Of a DNA stretch of 64,000 nt, positions 45,460 through 56,621 are shown in pieces. Origin of the DNA: Doryteuthis pealeii (Eukaryota; Mollusca; Cephalopoda; Myopsida; Loliginidae); assembly GCA_023376005.1 (NCBI GenBank), contig CM042156.1, positions 44,682,117-44,746,116 of the forward strand, written 5' to 3'. The position numbers and the translations under genes were made by a program. A model generated the notes under the pieces. It saw nothing but the letters and a program-made list of their open reading frames with translations. It was not told the origin of the DNA and made no database searches. Each line of letters begins with the position of its first letter. The first letter of the stretch is position 1.

Positions 45460-46340
45460 TTGAAGATTTCAATAAATTGTATTAAGAAGAAAGCCATCAA
45501 CTCTAACAATGTCACAAGTGATATTGGTATTTTGTGTGATTGTTCCAGTCCTGATAGTATGATGGTGAAAGCAGGTAGTGATGTTGGTGGAACATGTGGT
45601 GGTTCGATTGGTTTGTTTTGTTTTACGGCATATCAACCTCGGTGGGTCATTTAATGCTGATAAACTTTTAAAATAAATCAATTCTTAATGGATAATACAA
45701 TTTTGTTTATCAACTCATGTTTTTCTATTTAACCTATAGATGGGACCCTAACAGGTACTACCACTCTGGGTCAGAGTGGACCAGGGAGCAATGGTGATGA
45801 AGGGGTGCTCCACATTCCCCAAACCTCCAAAACTGGAACCTCACCATCAGATAGAGTTTAACGTCATTCCCAGGACATGTAGACCCGCAGCCACCGCCTT
45901 CTAGCACCCATATGATAAAAAGGGGTTGGGGCTTGCTATAAGGGCAATAGGGTTGGGAAAATCATATAGGTACTAGGGCTTGACGTGACCAGCTGATTGA
46001 TCGGAGGGGGCCTCTCCGACCGCCCGTCTAGCCCAAGATAGGGCCAAAGTGGAGTATTGCATGTCATGAACTGCTCATCCACATGGGCTCTATCCTTAAG
46101 CATTACAGGTTGCCACCCACGGCCAACAGGTGGCCCCATTGGGGGAGTCTTACCCCTCTGCAGAGGTGCAGTCGGTGCATTCTAACGCCCCAGCCGACAG
46201 GGAAGGTGGTGGTTCAAGTCTCAATAATATGATGCTTGACACTGTTAGTGATGCGGGTAGAATGCATGCTAGTTCAAGTCCGAATGATGTGGTGGTGTGT
46301 CCTTGTAAGGAGAAGATAAGGAGGGAAGACCGCAGTCAAT
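45460..46340 (+). pseudogene. Open frame of unknown function interrupted by R600
   Basis: Sequence before the insertion encodes SDIGILCDCSSPDSMMVKAG and GSDVGGTCGG. After it the same frame resumes as SSLNNMMLDTVSDAG, SSSPNDVVVCPC, KEKIRREDRSQ, stop. Removing R600 plus one target copy restores a continuous frame of about 90 codons. No start or splice site is certain (AAACACAG precedes it). The product is unknown. Confidence 0.4.
45608..46205 (-). mobile_element. R600 element, full length (598 bp)
   Basis: Flanked by GTGGTGGTTCGA (45596-45607) and GTGGTGGTTCAA (46206-46217). Minus-strand head CCCTGTCGGCTGGGGCGTTA; tail (AAAACAAACC). No protein and no clear pol III boxes. It may be a SINE or the tail of an unknown LINE. 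Confidence 0.85.
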
Positions 46341-46765
46341 AGGGTGTCAGAATGGAGGAGGGTAAGGAGATGGTGAGTGATGTCTGCTGTCTTGGTGTTG
46401 GTAAGTGTGGTGTTTGAACACCTTTCTCTCCTATCTTCTTGGCTGCTGTCTTTTCAGTCACCGCTTGGTCATTGAGGATTGTTGCTTTTTAGCTCGAGGT
46501 GGCTGGAATCTGAATCAAATTCATGGCCTTCTTCATTTGGCTGGGAAGATCACAGATTGTCCGAAAAATGTTAATTCTGATTTCATCTTGATAATTCCTT
46601 CTCAAGATTTCAGCATGCACAGAACCTCATGTGCTAAGACAAGTTTTTTCATTTCACCACAAATCACAGCTCAGGCAACATCCAGTGAATGTTTTCCTGG
46701 CCTGTTAGGTGGAAATGTTAACATTTTATTTCTCTGAATTTTTTAGATGAGGCTTGATAATTGGA

Positions 46766-46985
46766 CACATAGCATAGTGGATAAAGGTGTTGGGTTAAGA
46801 CAGTTTTAAGTGACAGTTACTTCTAGACTGCAGGTTCAATCCTGGTCAAGGGCAGCAGTAACATAGACTAATAATTAGCACAGCTTAACACCAGTACCCC
46901 AGCTATGGTTACCAGAATGAGAGCAAGATACCCCTGTGGACTGAATAAACGGTTGGTTTTCGAAGTTCTGTGATGGCTCCTGATT
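46766..46985 (+). repeat. tRNA-derived SINE (family S7)
   Basis: ACATAGCATAGTGGATAAAG (A box), GCAGGTTCAATCCTGG (B box), CTAATAATTAGCACAGCTTA, TGTGGACTGAATAAACGG end. Confidence 0.8.
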
Positions 46986-47145
46986 ATGACAAGAAGGTTC
47001 CGATTATGACAAGAAGGTTCCTGAGTTTGAAAAGAAAGTTCCTGAGTTCGAGAAGGTTCCGAGGTCTGACAAGAAATACCTGAAGAAGGTCGGAGGGCAC
47101 ATCAGCCGAAACGTTGTACAGATAACAATGAAGATAAGGACAAAA
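46986..47145 (+). repeat. Family K half element
   Basis: Encodes a repeated (KK)VPEFEKKVPEFEKV-like frame, DKKYLKKVGGHISRNVVQI. Follows S7 directly, as at 61720. Confidence 0.7.
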
Positions 47146-47159
47146 AAAAAAAAAAAATT

Positions 47160-47641
47160 GGTAATTTATGAGGAAGTGCGTCCCGGTCTCCTGCCTCAAA
47201 AATTGCTACCCAGTGACTATCAAAATAACAACCCCAGCTCGTCGTAATTCTTGTTTATTTATCGTAATTTGTCATAATTCTTGTTTAGATATGAAGATGG
47301 ATATATAGTTTTGAATAGACTGAGATAGATAGATAGATAAACAAAACAAAATAATATAGATAGATACAAACAAATGGAGATAGATAGATATTTTTGACAA
47401 GTAAATGTATTTGGGGGGAGTCGCTTCTTTTTTTTGTCGTAATTCTTGTTTATTTAAACTAAAAACAAGACATTAAACAAACATGCATAAAAAAAATCTT
47501 AGTATTTAAAGTAATATAGACAAATATGAACAAATTGAGATAGATAGATAGATATGGAGATGGATAGTTTTGAATAGACTGAGCTGGGTCGTTATTTTAA
47601 TAGTCACCGGGTAGCAATTTTTGAGGCAGGAGACCGGGATG
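47160..47641. mobile_element. TIR element (family T1), ~480 bp, copy A1
   Basis: Left GGTAATTTATGAGGAAGTGC then GTCCCGGTCTCCTGCCTC is mirrored at the right by GAGGCAGGAGACCGGGA. ~95-bp TIRs; interior with GATAGATAGATA runs. Homologue B1 is at 54115-54562 and keeps the full right end but a damaged left end. Confidence 0.8.
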
Positions 47642-47828
47642 CTTTATCTTATCATCAGATCAGATCAAATTTCCATCTATAGCAGTCCATGCATACATTA
47701 ACATTGCTTTCTATAGATGAGATATTACTACTTGGGTATGTGAACTGGTCTACTAATTCCAGAGGCTTGCAATCCAGTGTGGAGATATCTCCATATTGTT
47801 TAAATAAAATGAACTGATTAATTGTAGT

Positions 47829-48069
47829 AAAGTCAGCAGTGTGGCCTGTTGTCAGTATCAGCAGGACATCGAAAGAGTCTATCCCCTTTTCACTAGACCA
47901 GGGAGATTGTTTTTGCGTCTGAAGTGGAGCAGCACAAATATCATCAGCCCCTCACTTTACTGACCAGATCCAAGCTGTGTTACTCATGTGTTCAGTTGAC
48001 AAGGGTCGGTATCAAACTCAGAACCTTGTTGTTCTTAGGTGGATCCTCTACCAACTGAGTTAAACCAGA
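47829..48069 (-). repeat. tRNA-derived SINE (family S1), copy A
   Basis: AGTGTGGCCTGTTGTCAGTA through TACCAACTGAGTTAAACCAG. A diverged subtype; its duplicate is at 54771-55010. Confidence 0.8.
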
Positions 48070-48192
48070 TAACTAATTATAACCATCTTTATCTTTGGTA
48101 TGTAATTGTTATTGTAATTAACATGTACAAAATTTGAAAATATATATTCTTTGCTCAAGGGACTTTAGAACACATTTTTTGTATTAAAAACT

Positions 48193-48415
48193 GGACCATA
48201 TGACCTTTAGGCACCCCTTTTTGATCTCAATTAAGAAAAGACATGTTTTTCATTTACACCGTCAATATCCGGTTGTTTTAACAGACAATTTTCAGATTTT
48301 CTTTTTAAATTATAAAACTAACCCCTAACAAACAACCGGATATTGATGGTGTAAATGAAAAACATGTCCTTTCTTAATCGAGATCAAAAAGGGGTGCCTA
48401 AATGTAATATGGTCC
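48193..48415. mobile_element. Palindromic MITE (family M1), copy A
   Basis: GGACCATATGACCTTTAGGC mirrored to GGTCC; AAAAACATGTCC arms; loop with AACTAACCCCTAACAAACAA. Duplicate at 55131-55359. Confidence 0.85.
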
Positions 48416-48639
48416 AAAAAACTTTGTAACAAATTCCCTCTTTATTTTGAGAAATATTTTTTTTTTGTTTTTTAATGAAATAGTTTACAATTTTTTTGTT
48501 TCTGTTTGTAAAATAGCCAATAGTAGTGACCATATTCTCAGACATATATTCCTTAGTAGTCCATTTGTATGAGTTACTGTCTCATTTTTATTATTATTAT
48601 TATTATGTAGTAGTAGTAGTCATAGTAGTATTAGTAGTA

Positions 48640-49545
48640 GTTGTTGTTATTCGCGGCGGTGGCATCCGTCTGTCTACTAAAGACGATGGCGTAGTGTCCA
48701 TTTTTTTTAACTGCATCTGTGTGAGTGGCTGAACAGGCCAATTTTTGAATGGCAATCTCTGGTGCAGTGACTGCAAACAAACATTGATGATCGCTGGAGT
48801 TGTTGTCTCTCTTTCCTTCTGGCTCTTTTTTCTGTGGTGGCTTCTTTCCTCTCTTTTTCACTCCTTTTTGACCCTTGTCTGACAAGGAGGTGCCAGGCTG
48901 CTCGGTTTTCTGCACCAACTTCCCATGTGTTGGTGTCGATGTGGCATGCCTTCATGTCCTTTTTGCAGATGTCTTTAAAGTGCAGGTGTGGTCTCCCTAC
49001 CGGTTGGGTACCTTCTACTAATTCGCCATACAGTAGGTCTTTGGGGATGTGGCCTTTGTCCATCCTCCTGACATGACCAGGCCAGCGCAGGCATCTCTCA
49101 CAGATGATGGTATTGTGTTAGTATAGCATTCAATTCTAAGACTAACAACAACAAGAAAGGAATTAATATTTCCTCTAATTCAAACAATTTATTGGCTAGA
49201 CATAAAACAACAAACAACAATATAAAGTCCTTCCTGTATATAAAGTTGAGTTTAAGGGACTTACCGGCGTGTTGGAGAAGATATCTTAGGGTGTTTTTTT
49301 TTTGAGCCACTGAATTCGTTGCCTCCTGGTGCCGCTGGTGGAATCTGTCTGCTCTTGCTTTTTGGATATTGCGCCTAAACTCTGGGCTATCACGTGATTG
49401 GTATATCCAATCACAGAGCCTCTCCCTCACTCACTCTATATACAGGAATAACCATTTTACTGACCCAACAATGGCAAACCTGCTGTTTCTGTTTGCTCGT
49501 TCCACCACGTCTGTGTTGAGCACTTTGTCAATTATGTAGTTTTAA
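48640..49545 (-). pseudogene. LINE 3' end with zinc finger, interrupted by a solo LTR (copy A)
   Basis: Minus-strand 49063-48731 encodes MDKGHIPKDLLYGELVEG, then DTNTWEVGAENRAAWHLLVR, KRARRKERQQLQ and FVCSHCTRDCHSKIGLFSHS. Upstream part KVLNTDVVERANRNSRFA lies at ~49535-49472. The two parts flank the LTR. Duplicate at about 55590-56480. Confidence 0.8.
49113..49471 (-). mobile_element. Probable solo LTR inside the LINE (copy A)
   Basis: ~359 bp with ends TTGTGTTAG / ACCCAACAA (plus strand), flanked by TGGTA and TGGCA. On the minus strand a CCAAT-containing stretch, TATATA (near 49440) and AATAAA (CCAATAAATTG) occur in promoter-to-polyA order. Duplicate at 56050-56406. Confidence 0.55.
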
Positions 49546-49686
49546 TGTGCATTAACATTTAAACATATATATATTCTTTGTTCAAATGTTTGTTTTGTCA
49601 TTGTGTTTATTGTTGTAACTATCTATCTTAATCATTAAGATTTGGTATGCATTATGATAAATAAGGAAAGGATAAATAGACTGAGT

Positions 49687-49980
49687 GGTTATTTCCTATA
49701 ACTCCAACATAAACAAAGGGGAACCACTCTTGACAGATTATCTCTAGACTGCAGTTTCAATCCTGGTCAGGGGCAGCAGTAACATAGAATAATAATTAGC
49801 ACAGCTTAACACCTGTACCCCAGCTATGGTTACCAGAATTTATTTATTTTCCCATTAAACTAACCCTAAACCCTAACCCTAACCCCGTCTTCTTTTTTCC
49901 ATTAGATCAATAAATAAATAAATAATTTATCAGTCAAGAGTGGTTGCCCTTTGTTTATGTTGGAGTTATAGGAAATAACC
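49687..49980. mobile_element. Palindromic MITE (family M2) carrying an S7 fragment (copy A)
   Basis: TIR GGTTATTTCCTATAACTCC / GGAGTTATAGGAAATAACC; flanks GACTGAGT and GACTAAGT. The left half is replaced by ~100 bp of S7 (GCAGTTTCAATCCTGGTCAG). The loop has AACCCTAAACCCTAACCC. Duplicate at 56622-56915. Confidence 0.8.
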
Positions 49981-50146
49981 GACTAAGTTATGTGAAACCT
50001 AACAATCCTGTACTATATGCTTTTACTACAAACGTCAGCTAGCAAATTGGATTACTAAGTTAATTCATAGCACACCAGCTCTCCCCATTATGATTTTCCT
50101 ATGCTTTCACTAAAATACTATAACACTTGGAATTGTAACTGATAAT

Positions 50147-50384
50147 GGACCATATGACCTTTAGGCACCCCTTTTTGATCTTGATTAAGAAAGGACATGT
50201 TTTTCATTTACACTGTCAATATCCAGTTGTTTTAACAGACGATTTTTAGATTTTTTTTTTTTAAATTATAAAACTAACCCCTAACCCTAACCCCTAACCA
50301 ACAACCGGATATTGACGGTGTAAATGAAAAACATGTCCTTTCTTAATCGAGATCAAAAAGGGGTGCCTAAAGGTAATATGGTCC
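50147..50384. mobile_element. Palindromic MITE (family M1), perfect 8-bp duplication (copy A)
   Basis: CTGATAAT directly precedes (50139-50146) and follows (50385-50392). TIR GGACCATATGACCTTTAGG; loop AACCCCTAACCCTAACCCC. Duplicate at 57080-57315. Confidence 0.9.
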
Positions 50385-50466
50385 CTGATAATTTTTTTTA
50401 CATAAAATTTAACAACTTCAAAAGCAAATGATCAGCAAGCTAGACAAGTAGTGAGTTCAACATATC

Positions 50467-50998
50467 TCTTATTATAATGGAGATTGTGTATCTATCTATC
50501 TGTAACCGAAACTACGTCATAATTCCCTTAGTTATTTATGTTATATTCTTAATGGTTATTAAATAATCATAATTAAATCTCAATTAGCATCTTATTTATT
50601 AACAATATCTCTATTAAGGTCTAGCTGCTTCAAAACAACCCATGTTATTAATGGGTTTAAAATCCTGCTATGTGTGTTCTATATCATTAAGAAATAAATG
50701 TTTACATAGTATATGGTGTGAATAATTTGCATACTGGTTTTAACAAAATTGTATTTGATAAATAATTACTTTGTGTTATTGATTTCTAATATTATTGTTT
50801 TATTCTCAAACGTATTAAAATAATCCTATACATAATTTTATATTGAAATCAATTAGAATAAAGTAAAAATAAGTGTTATCTATTTTGTGTTTGTATTTAA
50901 TTTCATTAGTCTTTCTAATTAAATATGATATTTAAATATAATAAAATTTAAATACTTGTGCCCGGAGGGCGCATTTTGATTTTGCTATTATATATAAG
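50467..50998 (+). mobile_element. Non-autonomous Helitron, ~530 bp (copy A)
   Basis: TCTTATTATAATGGAGATTG start; hairpin TGCCCGGAGGGCGCA-like; end TTTTGCTAT (canonical CTAG mutated). A short subtype of the 26788 family. Duplicate 57398-57907. Confidence 0.75.
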
Positions 50999-51237
50999 AA
51001 AGATTCTGTATGTCTGTATATCTGTATGTTTGTTTTACAACAACTGAGCACACGTCCTTTTATAAAGGAAAATTGGTGGACACCAGCAAATATCAAAGTT
51101 TGGTAATCTTGAACTTTAAGTGACTAAATTCCTACCATAAAATTGTACTTGTGCATTATTTAGAATAAAATTACTTGTTACAAAACAGACATTTTATGAT
51201 ATAAATTACATATGTAATATGAAACTCTATGAAAATA

Positions 51238-51714
51238 TGTCCCGGTCTCCTGCCTCAAAAATTGCTACCTGGGTGACTATCAAAATAACAACCCCAGCTC
51301 GTCGTAATTCTTGTTATATTATCATAATTTGTCGTAATTCTTGTTTAGATATGAAGATGGATATATAGTTTTGAATAGACTGAGATAGATAGATAAACAA
51401 ACAAAATAATATAGATAGATACAAACAAATGGAAATAAATAGATAGATATTTTCGACAAGTAAATGTATTTGGGGGGGGGTCGCTTCTTTTTTTGTCATA
51501 ATTCTTGTTTATTTAAACTAAAAACAAGACATTAAACAAACATGAATAACAAAATATTTTAGTATTTAAAGTAATATAAATAAATATGAACAAATTGAGA
51601 TAGATAGATATGAAGATGGATAGTTTTTAATAGACTGAACTGGGTCGTTATTTTAATAGTCACCGGGTTGCAATTTTTGAGGCAGGAGACCGGGACGCAC
51701 TTCCTCATAAATTA
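51238..51714. mobile_element. TIR element T1, copy A2
   Basis: GTCCCGGTCTCCTGCCTCAA at left, TTGAGGCAGGAGACCGGGAC then GCACTTCCTCATAAATTA at right. Duplicate 58158-58638. It sits inside the M3 element that begins at 51102. Confidence 0.8.
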
Positions 51715-52138
51715 ACATTTTATCTATTAATTAGATATTTTCTGTACATAGTGTATTTTTTTTATTGATTTTTTGTTTGAATTTAATTGTTTAAATTTTA
51801 AACTTTAAAATGTATTAAAAATGAATTACATATGTAATATATTTGCATATTACATATGTAATTTACTTCTAATACATTTTAAACAATTGAATTCAGCCAA
51901 AAAATCTTAAAAGAAAAAAAAGAATAAGTCAATGAGATTGCTGTCCCTTCCTTTGTTTTGGGAAGAAACAGGAAGTAAATCGTCTGCCATTATCGAATGT
52001 ATTATGTAAATGATACCTTTTTTTTGGGGCCAAATTGTTCAAATCATTAGGACTGCACGTTTTAACATGAAAATATCATAAAATGTCAAGTACGATATTT
52101 ACCTTGTACCCCACTTGTACGGGTTAGGCACAAGGTTT

Positions 52139-52734
52139 GGTTTGGTTTTGTTTTACGGCATATCAACCTCAGTGGGTCATTTAATGCCAATAGTTTTGAA
52201 ATAAATCAATTCTTAATGGATAATACAATTTTGTTTATCAATACATGTTTTTCTATTTAACCCATAGATGGGACCCTAACAGGTTCTACCACTCCGGGTC
52301 AGAGTGCACCAGGGAGCAATTGTGATGAAGGGGTGCTCCACATTCCCCAAACCTCCAGAATTGGAACCTTACCATTAGATAGAGTTTAACGTCATTCCCA
52401 GGACATGTAGACCCGCAGCCACTGCCTTCTAGCACCCATATGATAAAAAGGGGTCGGGGCTTGCCATAAGGGCAATAGGGTTGGGAAAATCATATAGGTG
52501 CTAGGGCTTGACATGACCAGCCGATTGATCGGAGGGGGCCTCTTCAACCGCCCGTCTAGCCCAAGATTGGGCCAAAGTGGAGTATTGCAAGTCATGAACT
52601 GCTCATCCACCTGGGTTCTATCCTTAAGCATCATGGGTCACCACCCACAGCCAACAGGCCGCCCCATTGGGGGAGTCTTACCCTCTGCAGAGGTGCAGTC
52701 GGTGCATTCTAATGCCCCCAGCCGACAGGACGGT
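52139..52734 (-). mobile_element. R600 element, full length (copy A)
   Basis: Flanked by AGGCACAAGG (52129-52138) and AGGCACGAGG (52735-52744). Inserted in an S6 element. Confidence 0.85.
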
Positions 52735-52852
52735 AGGCACGAGGCCCTATTTATGTGGGACCACCCACAAACCAAAGCTCATTGGTGGCAAGTGAAAAAT
52801 TGCATTGATTGATCCGGTTGGCATTCGCCCTCAAGGGGGGCGGGTGCCCGTC

Positions 52853-52952
52853 NNNNNNNNNNNNNNNNNNNNNNNNNNNNNNNNNNNNNNNNNNNNNNNN
52901 NNNNNNNNNNNNNNNNNNNNNNNNNNNNNNNNNNNNNNNNNNNNNNNNNNNN
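52853..52952. other. Assembly gap, 100 N
   Basis: A run of exactly 100 N. A round length usually marks a scaffold join of unknown true size. Confidence 0.99.
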
Positions 52953-53869
52953 CTTCTCAATGATTTCAGCATGGTACGGTACACCTACTTTCATGTAGGC
53001 TAAAGTTTTACTTGTGTTCATTGTTTGTCATACTGTTCACCGACAGTAACTAAAATTAAGCCATCATCTGAATGTTGTTTCATTGTATTTGGGTGGGGGG
53101 TTCTTTATTAGACATTCGTCTTATAAGCAGCGCACATATCAGTCTCAGTCAGAATGTCTTTTCCTGAAGACCCAATGTCTAGAGTGTGAAATGTTAACAT
53201 TTTTTTCTCTTAGAATCTTTTTTAGATGGATAGGTTCTTCGATATAGGCTCGTTGTATTGGACATGTATTAGCATACGACTGTGAGTATGCAAAATGTAT
53301 CTGTGGATTATAGAACATAAGCTTTAATGTCGACAATGATATACTCTAGAATGTTTTTTCTCAGGTTCACAACAATCTCCGTGGTCAGGGCAGCAGTCAG
53401 ACATAAGACTAATAATTAGCACACGCTTAAATATTTTTTCCTCCATTTATTTATTTATTTTTTTTCTTATTTTCGTGGACAAAGGCGTTAGCGGAGATGA
53501 GAAAAGGAGAGTATGAGTATGCAAGATATTAAAGACCTGTCTTTACCCTGTGAACTTGAAATAGATCAGCGGCGTTTTATTGGTTTTGGTTTTCCGCGAA
53601 GTCTTTTTCGTTGATGGCTCCTGATTATGACAAGAAGGGCTTTTGAACCCGATGATAAAATATTTTTTGAAGATGGTAAGAGCAAGTTCCTGAGAAGTAT
53701 CTTGATAAAGAAAGGTCTTCTACTTTGAGTTTTTGATGAGCGTTTTCCAGACGTGTCTGCACAAGAAAATATACTGAAGAAGGTCGGAGGGGCACATCAG
53801 TAAAAATTGCATACGTGTGGTAACCTAACGATAAACACCTTTGAAGATTCTAAGCGATACAAAAATAAA

Positions 53870-54115
53870 AAAAAATAAATAATAATATATATTTGTGTTA
53901 TTTCTTAAAATGAGATAGTTTTGGCTTTCCTGGTTTCTTTTTCTTGCCTCTTTTCTTTCCACATTTTCATTAAAATTTTGTTTCCTTATCTCTCTCTCTT
54001 TTTTTTTCCTTTATTTTTTCTTTTTTTCTTTGTCTTTCTTCTTTTTTTTCTCCTCTTTCTTTTTTTTTCTTTTCTTTTCTTTTTTTTTTTCCTTTCTCTT
54101 TCTTTTTTTCGCCAG
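53870..54115. repeat. T/C-rich low-complexity tract in degraded part of copy B
   Basis: Where copy A has the T1 left end and a poly-A run, copy B has an irregular TTTCTTTC-like tract. This is consistent with low-accuracy consensus near a contig end. Confidence 0.6.
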
Positions 54116-54562
54116 TGACTATCAAAATAACAACCAGCTCGTCTAATTCTTGTTTATTTATCGTAATTTTGTTCTAATTCTTGTTTAGATTTTAGAAGAT
54201 GGATATAATAGTTTTTGAATAGACTGAGATAGATAGATAGATAAACAAAACAAATAATATAGATAGATAAGAACAAATGGAGATAGATAGATATTTTCGA
54301 CAAGTAAATGTATTGGGGGGGTCGCTTCTTTTTTTTGGTCGTAATTCTTGTTTATTTTAACTAAAAACAAGACATTAAACAAACATGAATAAAAAAAATC
54401 TTAGTATTTAAAGCAATATAGATAAATATGAACAAATTGAGATAGATAGATAGATATGGAGATGGATAGTTTTGAATAGACTGAGCTGGGATGTTATTTT
54501 AATAGTCACCAGGTAGCAATTTTTGAGGCAGGAGACCGGGATGCACTTCCTCATAAATTACC
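54115..54562. mobile_element. TIR element T1, copy B1
   Basis: Right end complete (GACCGGGATGCACTTCCTCA then TAAATTACC followed by AAAAATT). The left end is damaged at the degraded segment boundary. Confidence 0.75.
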
Positions 54563-54770
54563 AAAAATTCTTGCTTTATCTTATCATCAGATCAGATTAG
54601 AATTTCCATCTATAGCAGTCCATGCATACATTAACATTGCTTTCTATAGATGAGATATTACTACTTGGGTATGTGAACTGGTCTACTATTCCAGAGGCTT
54701 GTAATCCAGTGTGGAGATATCTCCATATTGTTTAAATAAAATGAACTAATTAATTGTAGTAAAGTCAGCA

Positions 54771-55010
54771 GTGTGGCCTGTTGTCAGTATCAGCTGGATA
54801 GCAAAAGAGTCTATCCCCTTTTCACTAGACCAGGGAGATTGTTTTTGCGTCTGAAGTGGAGCAGCACAAATATCATCAGCCCCTCACTTTACTGCCCAGA
54901 TCCAAGCTGTGTTACTCATGTGCTGAGTTGACAAGGGTCGGTATCAAACCCAGAACCTTGTTGTTCTTAGGTGGATCCTCTACCAACTGAGTTAAACCAG
55001 ATAACTAATT
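54771..55010 (-). repeat. SINE S1, copy B
   Basis: Collinear duplicate of 47829-48069 with a handful of substitutions. Confidence 0.8.
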
Positions 55011-55130
55011 ATAACCATCTTTATCTTTGGTATGTAATTGTTATTGTAATTAACATGTACAAAATTTGAAAATATATATTCTTTGCTCAAGGGACTTGTG
55101 TTTAGAACACATTTTTTGTATTAAAAAACT

Positions 55131-55359
55131 GGACCATAAGCATTTTAGGCACCCCTTTTTGATCTCGATTAATAAAGGACATGTTTTTCATTTACACCAT
55201 CAATATCCGGTTGTTTTAACAGACGATTTTTAGATTTATTTTTTAAATTATAAAACTAACCTCTAATCCTAACAAACAAGCGGATATTGATGGTGTAAAT
55301 GAAAAACATGTCCTTTCTTAATCAAGATCAAAAAGGGGTGCCTAAAGGTAATATGATCC
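55131..55359. mobile_element. Palindromic MITE M1, copy B
   Basis: Duplicate of 48193-48415. Right end GATCC instead of GGTCC. Confidence 0.8.
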
Positions 55360-55589
55360 AAAAACTTTGTACAAATTCCCTCTTTATTTTTGAGAAATAT
55401 ATATATTTTTTTTTAATGAAATAGTTTACAATTTTTTGTTTCTGTTTGTAAAATAGCCAATAGTAGTGACATATTCAGACATATATTCCTTAGTGTCCAT
55501 TTGTATGATTACTGTCTCATTTTTTTTATTATTATTATTATGGTAGTAGTAGTAGTCATAGTAGTATTAGTAGTAGTTGTTGTTATTCG

Positions 55590-56480
55590 CGCGCGGTGGC
55601 ATCCTCGTCTGTCTACTAAAGACGATGGCGTATGTCCATTTTTTTTTAACTGCATCTGTGTGAGTGGCTGAACAGGCCAATTTTTGAATGGCAATCTCTG
55701 GTGCAGTGACTGCAAACAAACATGATGATCGCTGGAGTTGTTGTCTCTCTTTCCTTCTGGCTCTTTTTTTTTCTGTGGTGGCTCTTTCCCTCTTTTCACT
55801 CCTTTTTGACCTTGTCTGACAAGGAGGTGCCAGGCTGCTCAGTTTTCTGCACCAACTTCCCATGTGTTGGTGTCGATGTGGCATGCCTTCATGTCCTTTT
55901 TGCAGATGTCTTTAAAGTGCAGGCATGGTCTCCCTACGCGTTGGGTACCTTCTACTAATTCGCCATACAGTAGGGTCTTTGGGGATGTGGCCTTTGTCCA
56001 TCCTCCTGACATGACCAGGCCAGCGCATGCATCTCTGCAGATGATGGTATTGTGTTAGTATAGCATTCAATTCTAAGACTAACAACAACAAGAAAGGAAT
56101 TAATATTTCCTTTAATTCAAACAATTTATTGGCTAGACATAAAACAACAAACAACAATATAAAGTCCTTCCTGTATATAAAGTTGAGTTTAAGGGACTTA
56201 GCGGCGTGTTGGAGAAGATATCTTAGGGTGTTTTTTTTGAGCCCCTGAATTTGTTGCCTCCTGGTGCCGCTGGTGGAATCTGTCTGCTCTTGCTTTTTGG
56301 ATATTGCGCCTAAACTCTGGGCTATCACGTGATTGGTATATCCAATCACAGAGCCTCTCCCTCACTCACTCTATATACAGGAATAACCATTTTACTGACC
56401 CCACAATGGCAAACCTGCTGTTCCTGTTTGCTCGTTCCAGCATGTCTGTGTTGGGCACTTTGTCAATTATGTAGTTTTAA
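55590..56480 (-). pseudogene. LINE 3' end with solo LTR, copy B
   Basis: Duplicate of 48640-49545 with extra frameshifts (the reading frame is split between 55567-55884 and 55912-56349). LTR at 56050-56406. Confidence 0.8.
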
Positions 56481-56621
56481 TATGCATTGAAATTTAAACA
56501 TATAATATTCTTTGTTTCAAATGTTTGTTTTGTCATTGTGTTTACTGTTGTAACTATCTATCTTAATCATTAAGATTTGGTATGCATTATGATAAATAAG
56601 GAAAGGATAAATAGACTGAGT

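Larger units (their letters stand above)
46599..52852. repeat. Copy A of a ~6.2-kb duplicated block, ends at the gap
   Basis: The block is collinear with 52953-59810. Landmark pairs: S1 47829/54771, M1 48193/55131, LTR 49113/56050, M2 49687/56622, M1 50147/57080, Helitron 50467/57398, TIR element 51238/58158, R600 52139/59109. The copies differ by a few percent, including a ~45-bp deletion near 52088. Confidence 0.9.

Noticed and set aside
48598..48660. Trinucleotide (TAG/TTG)n tract as a CRISPR-like or coding repeat
   Set aside because: It is the A/T-rich trinucleotide tail of the LINE 3' end on the minus strand.
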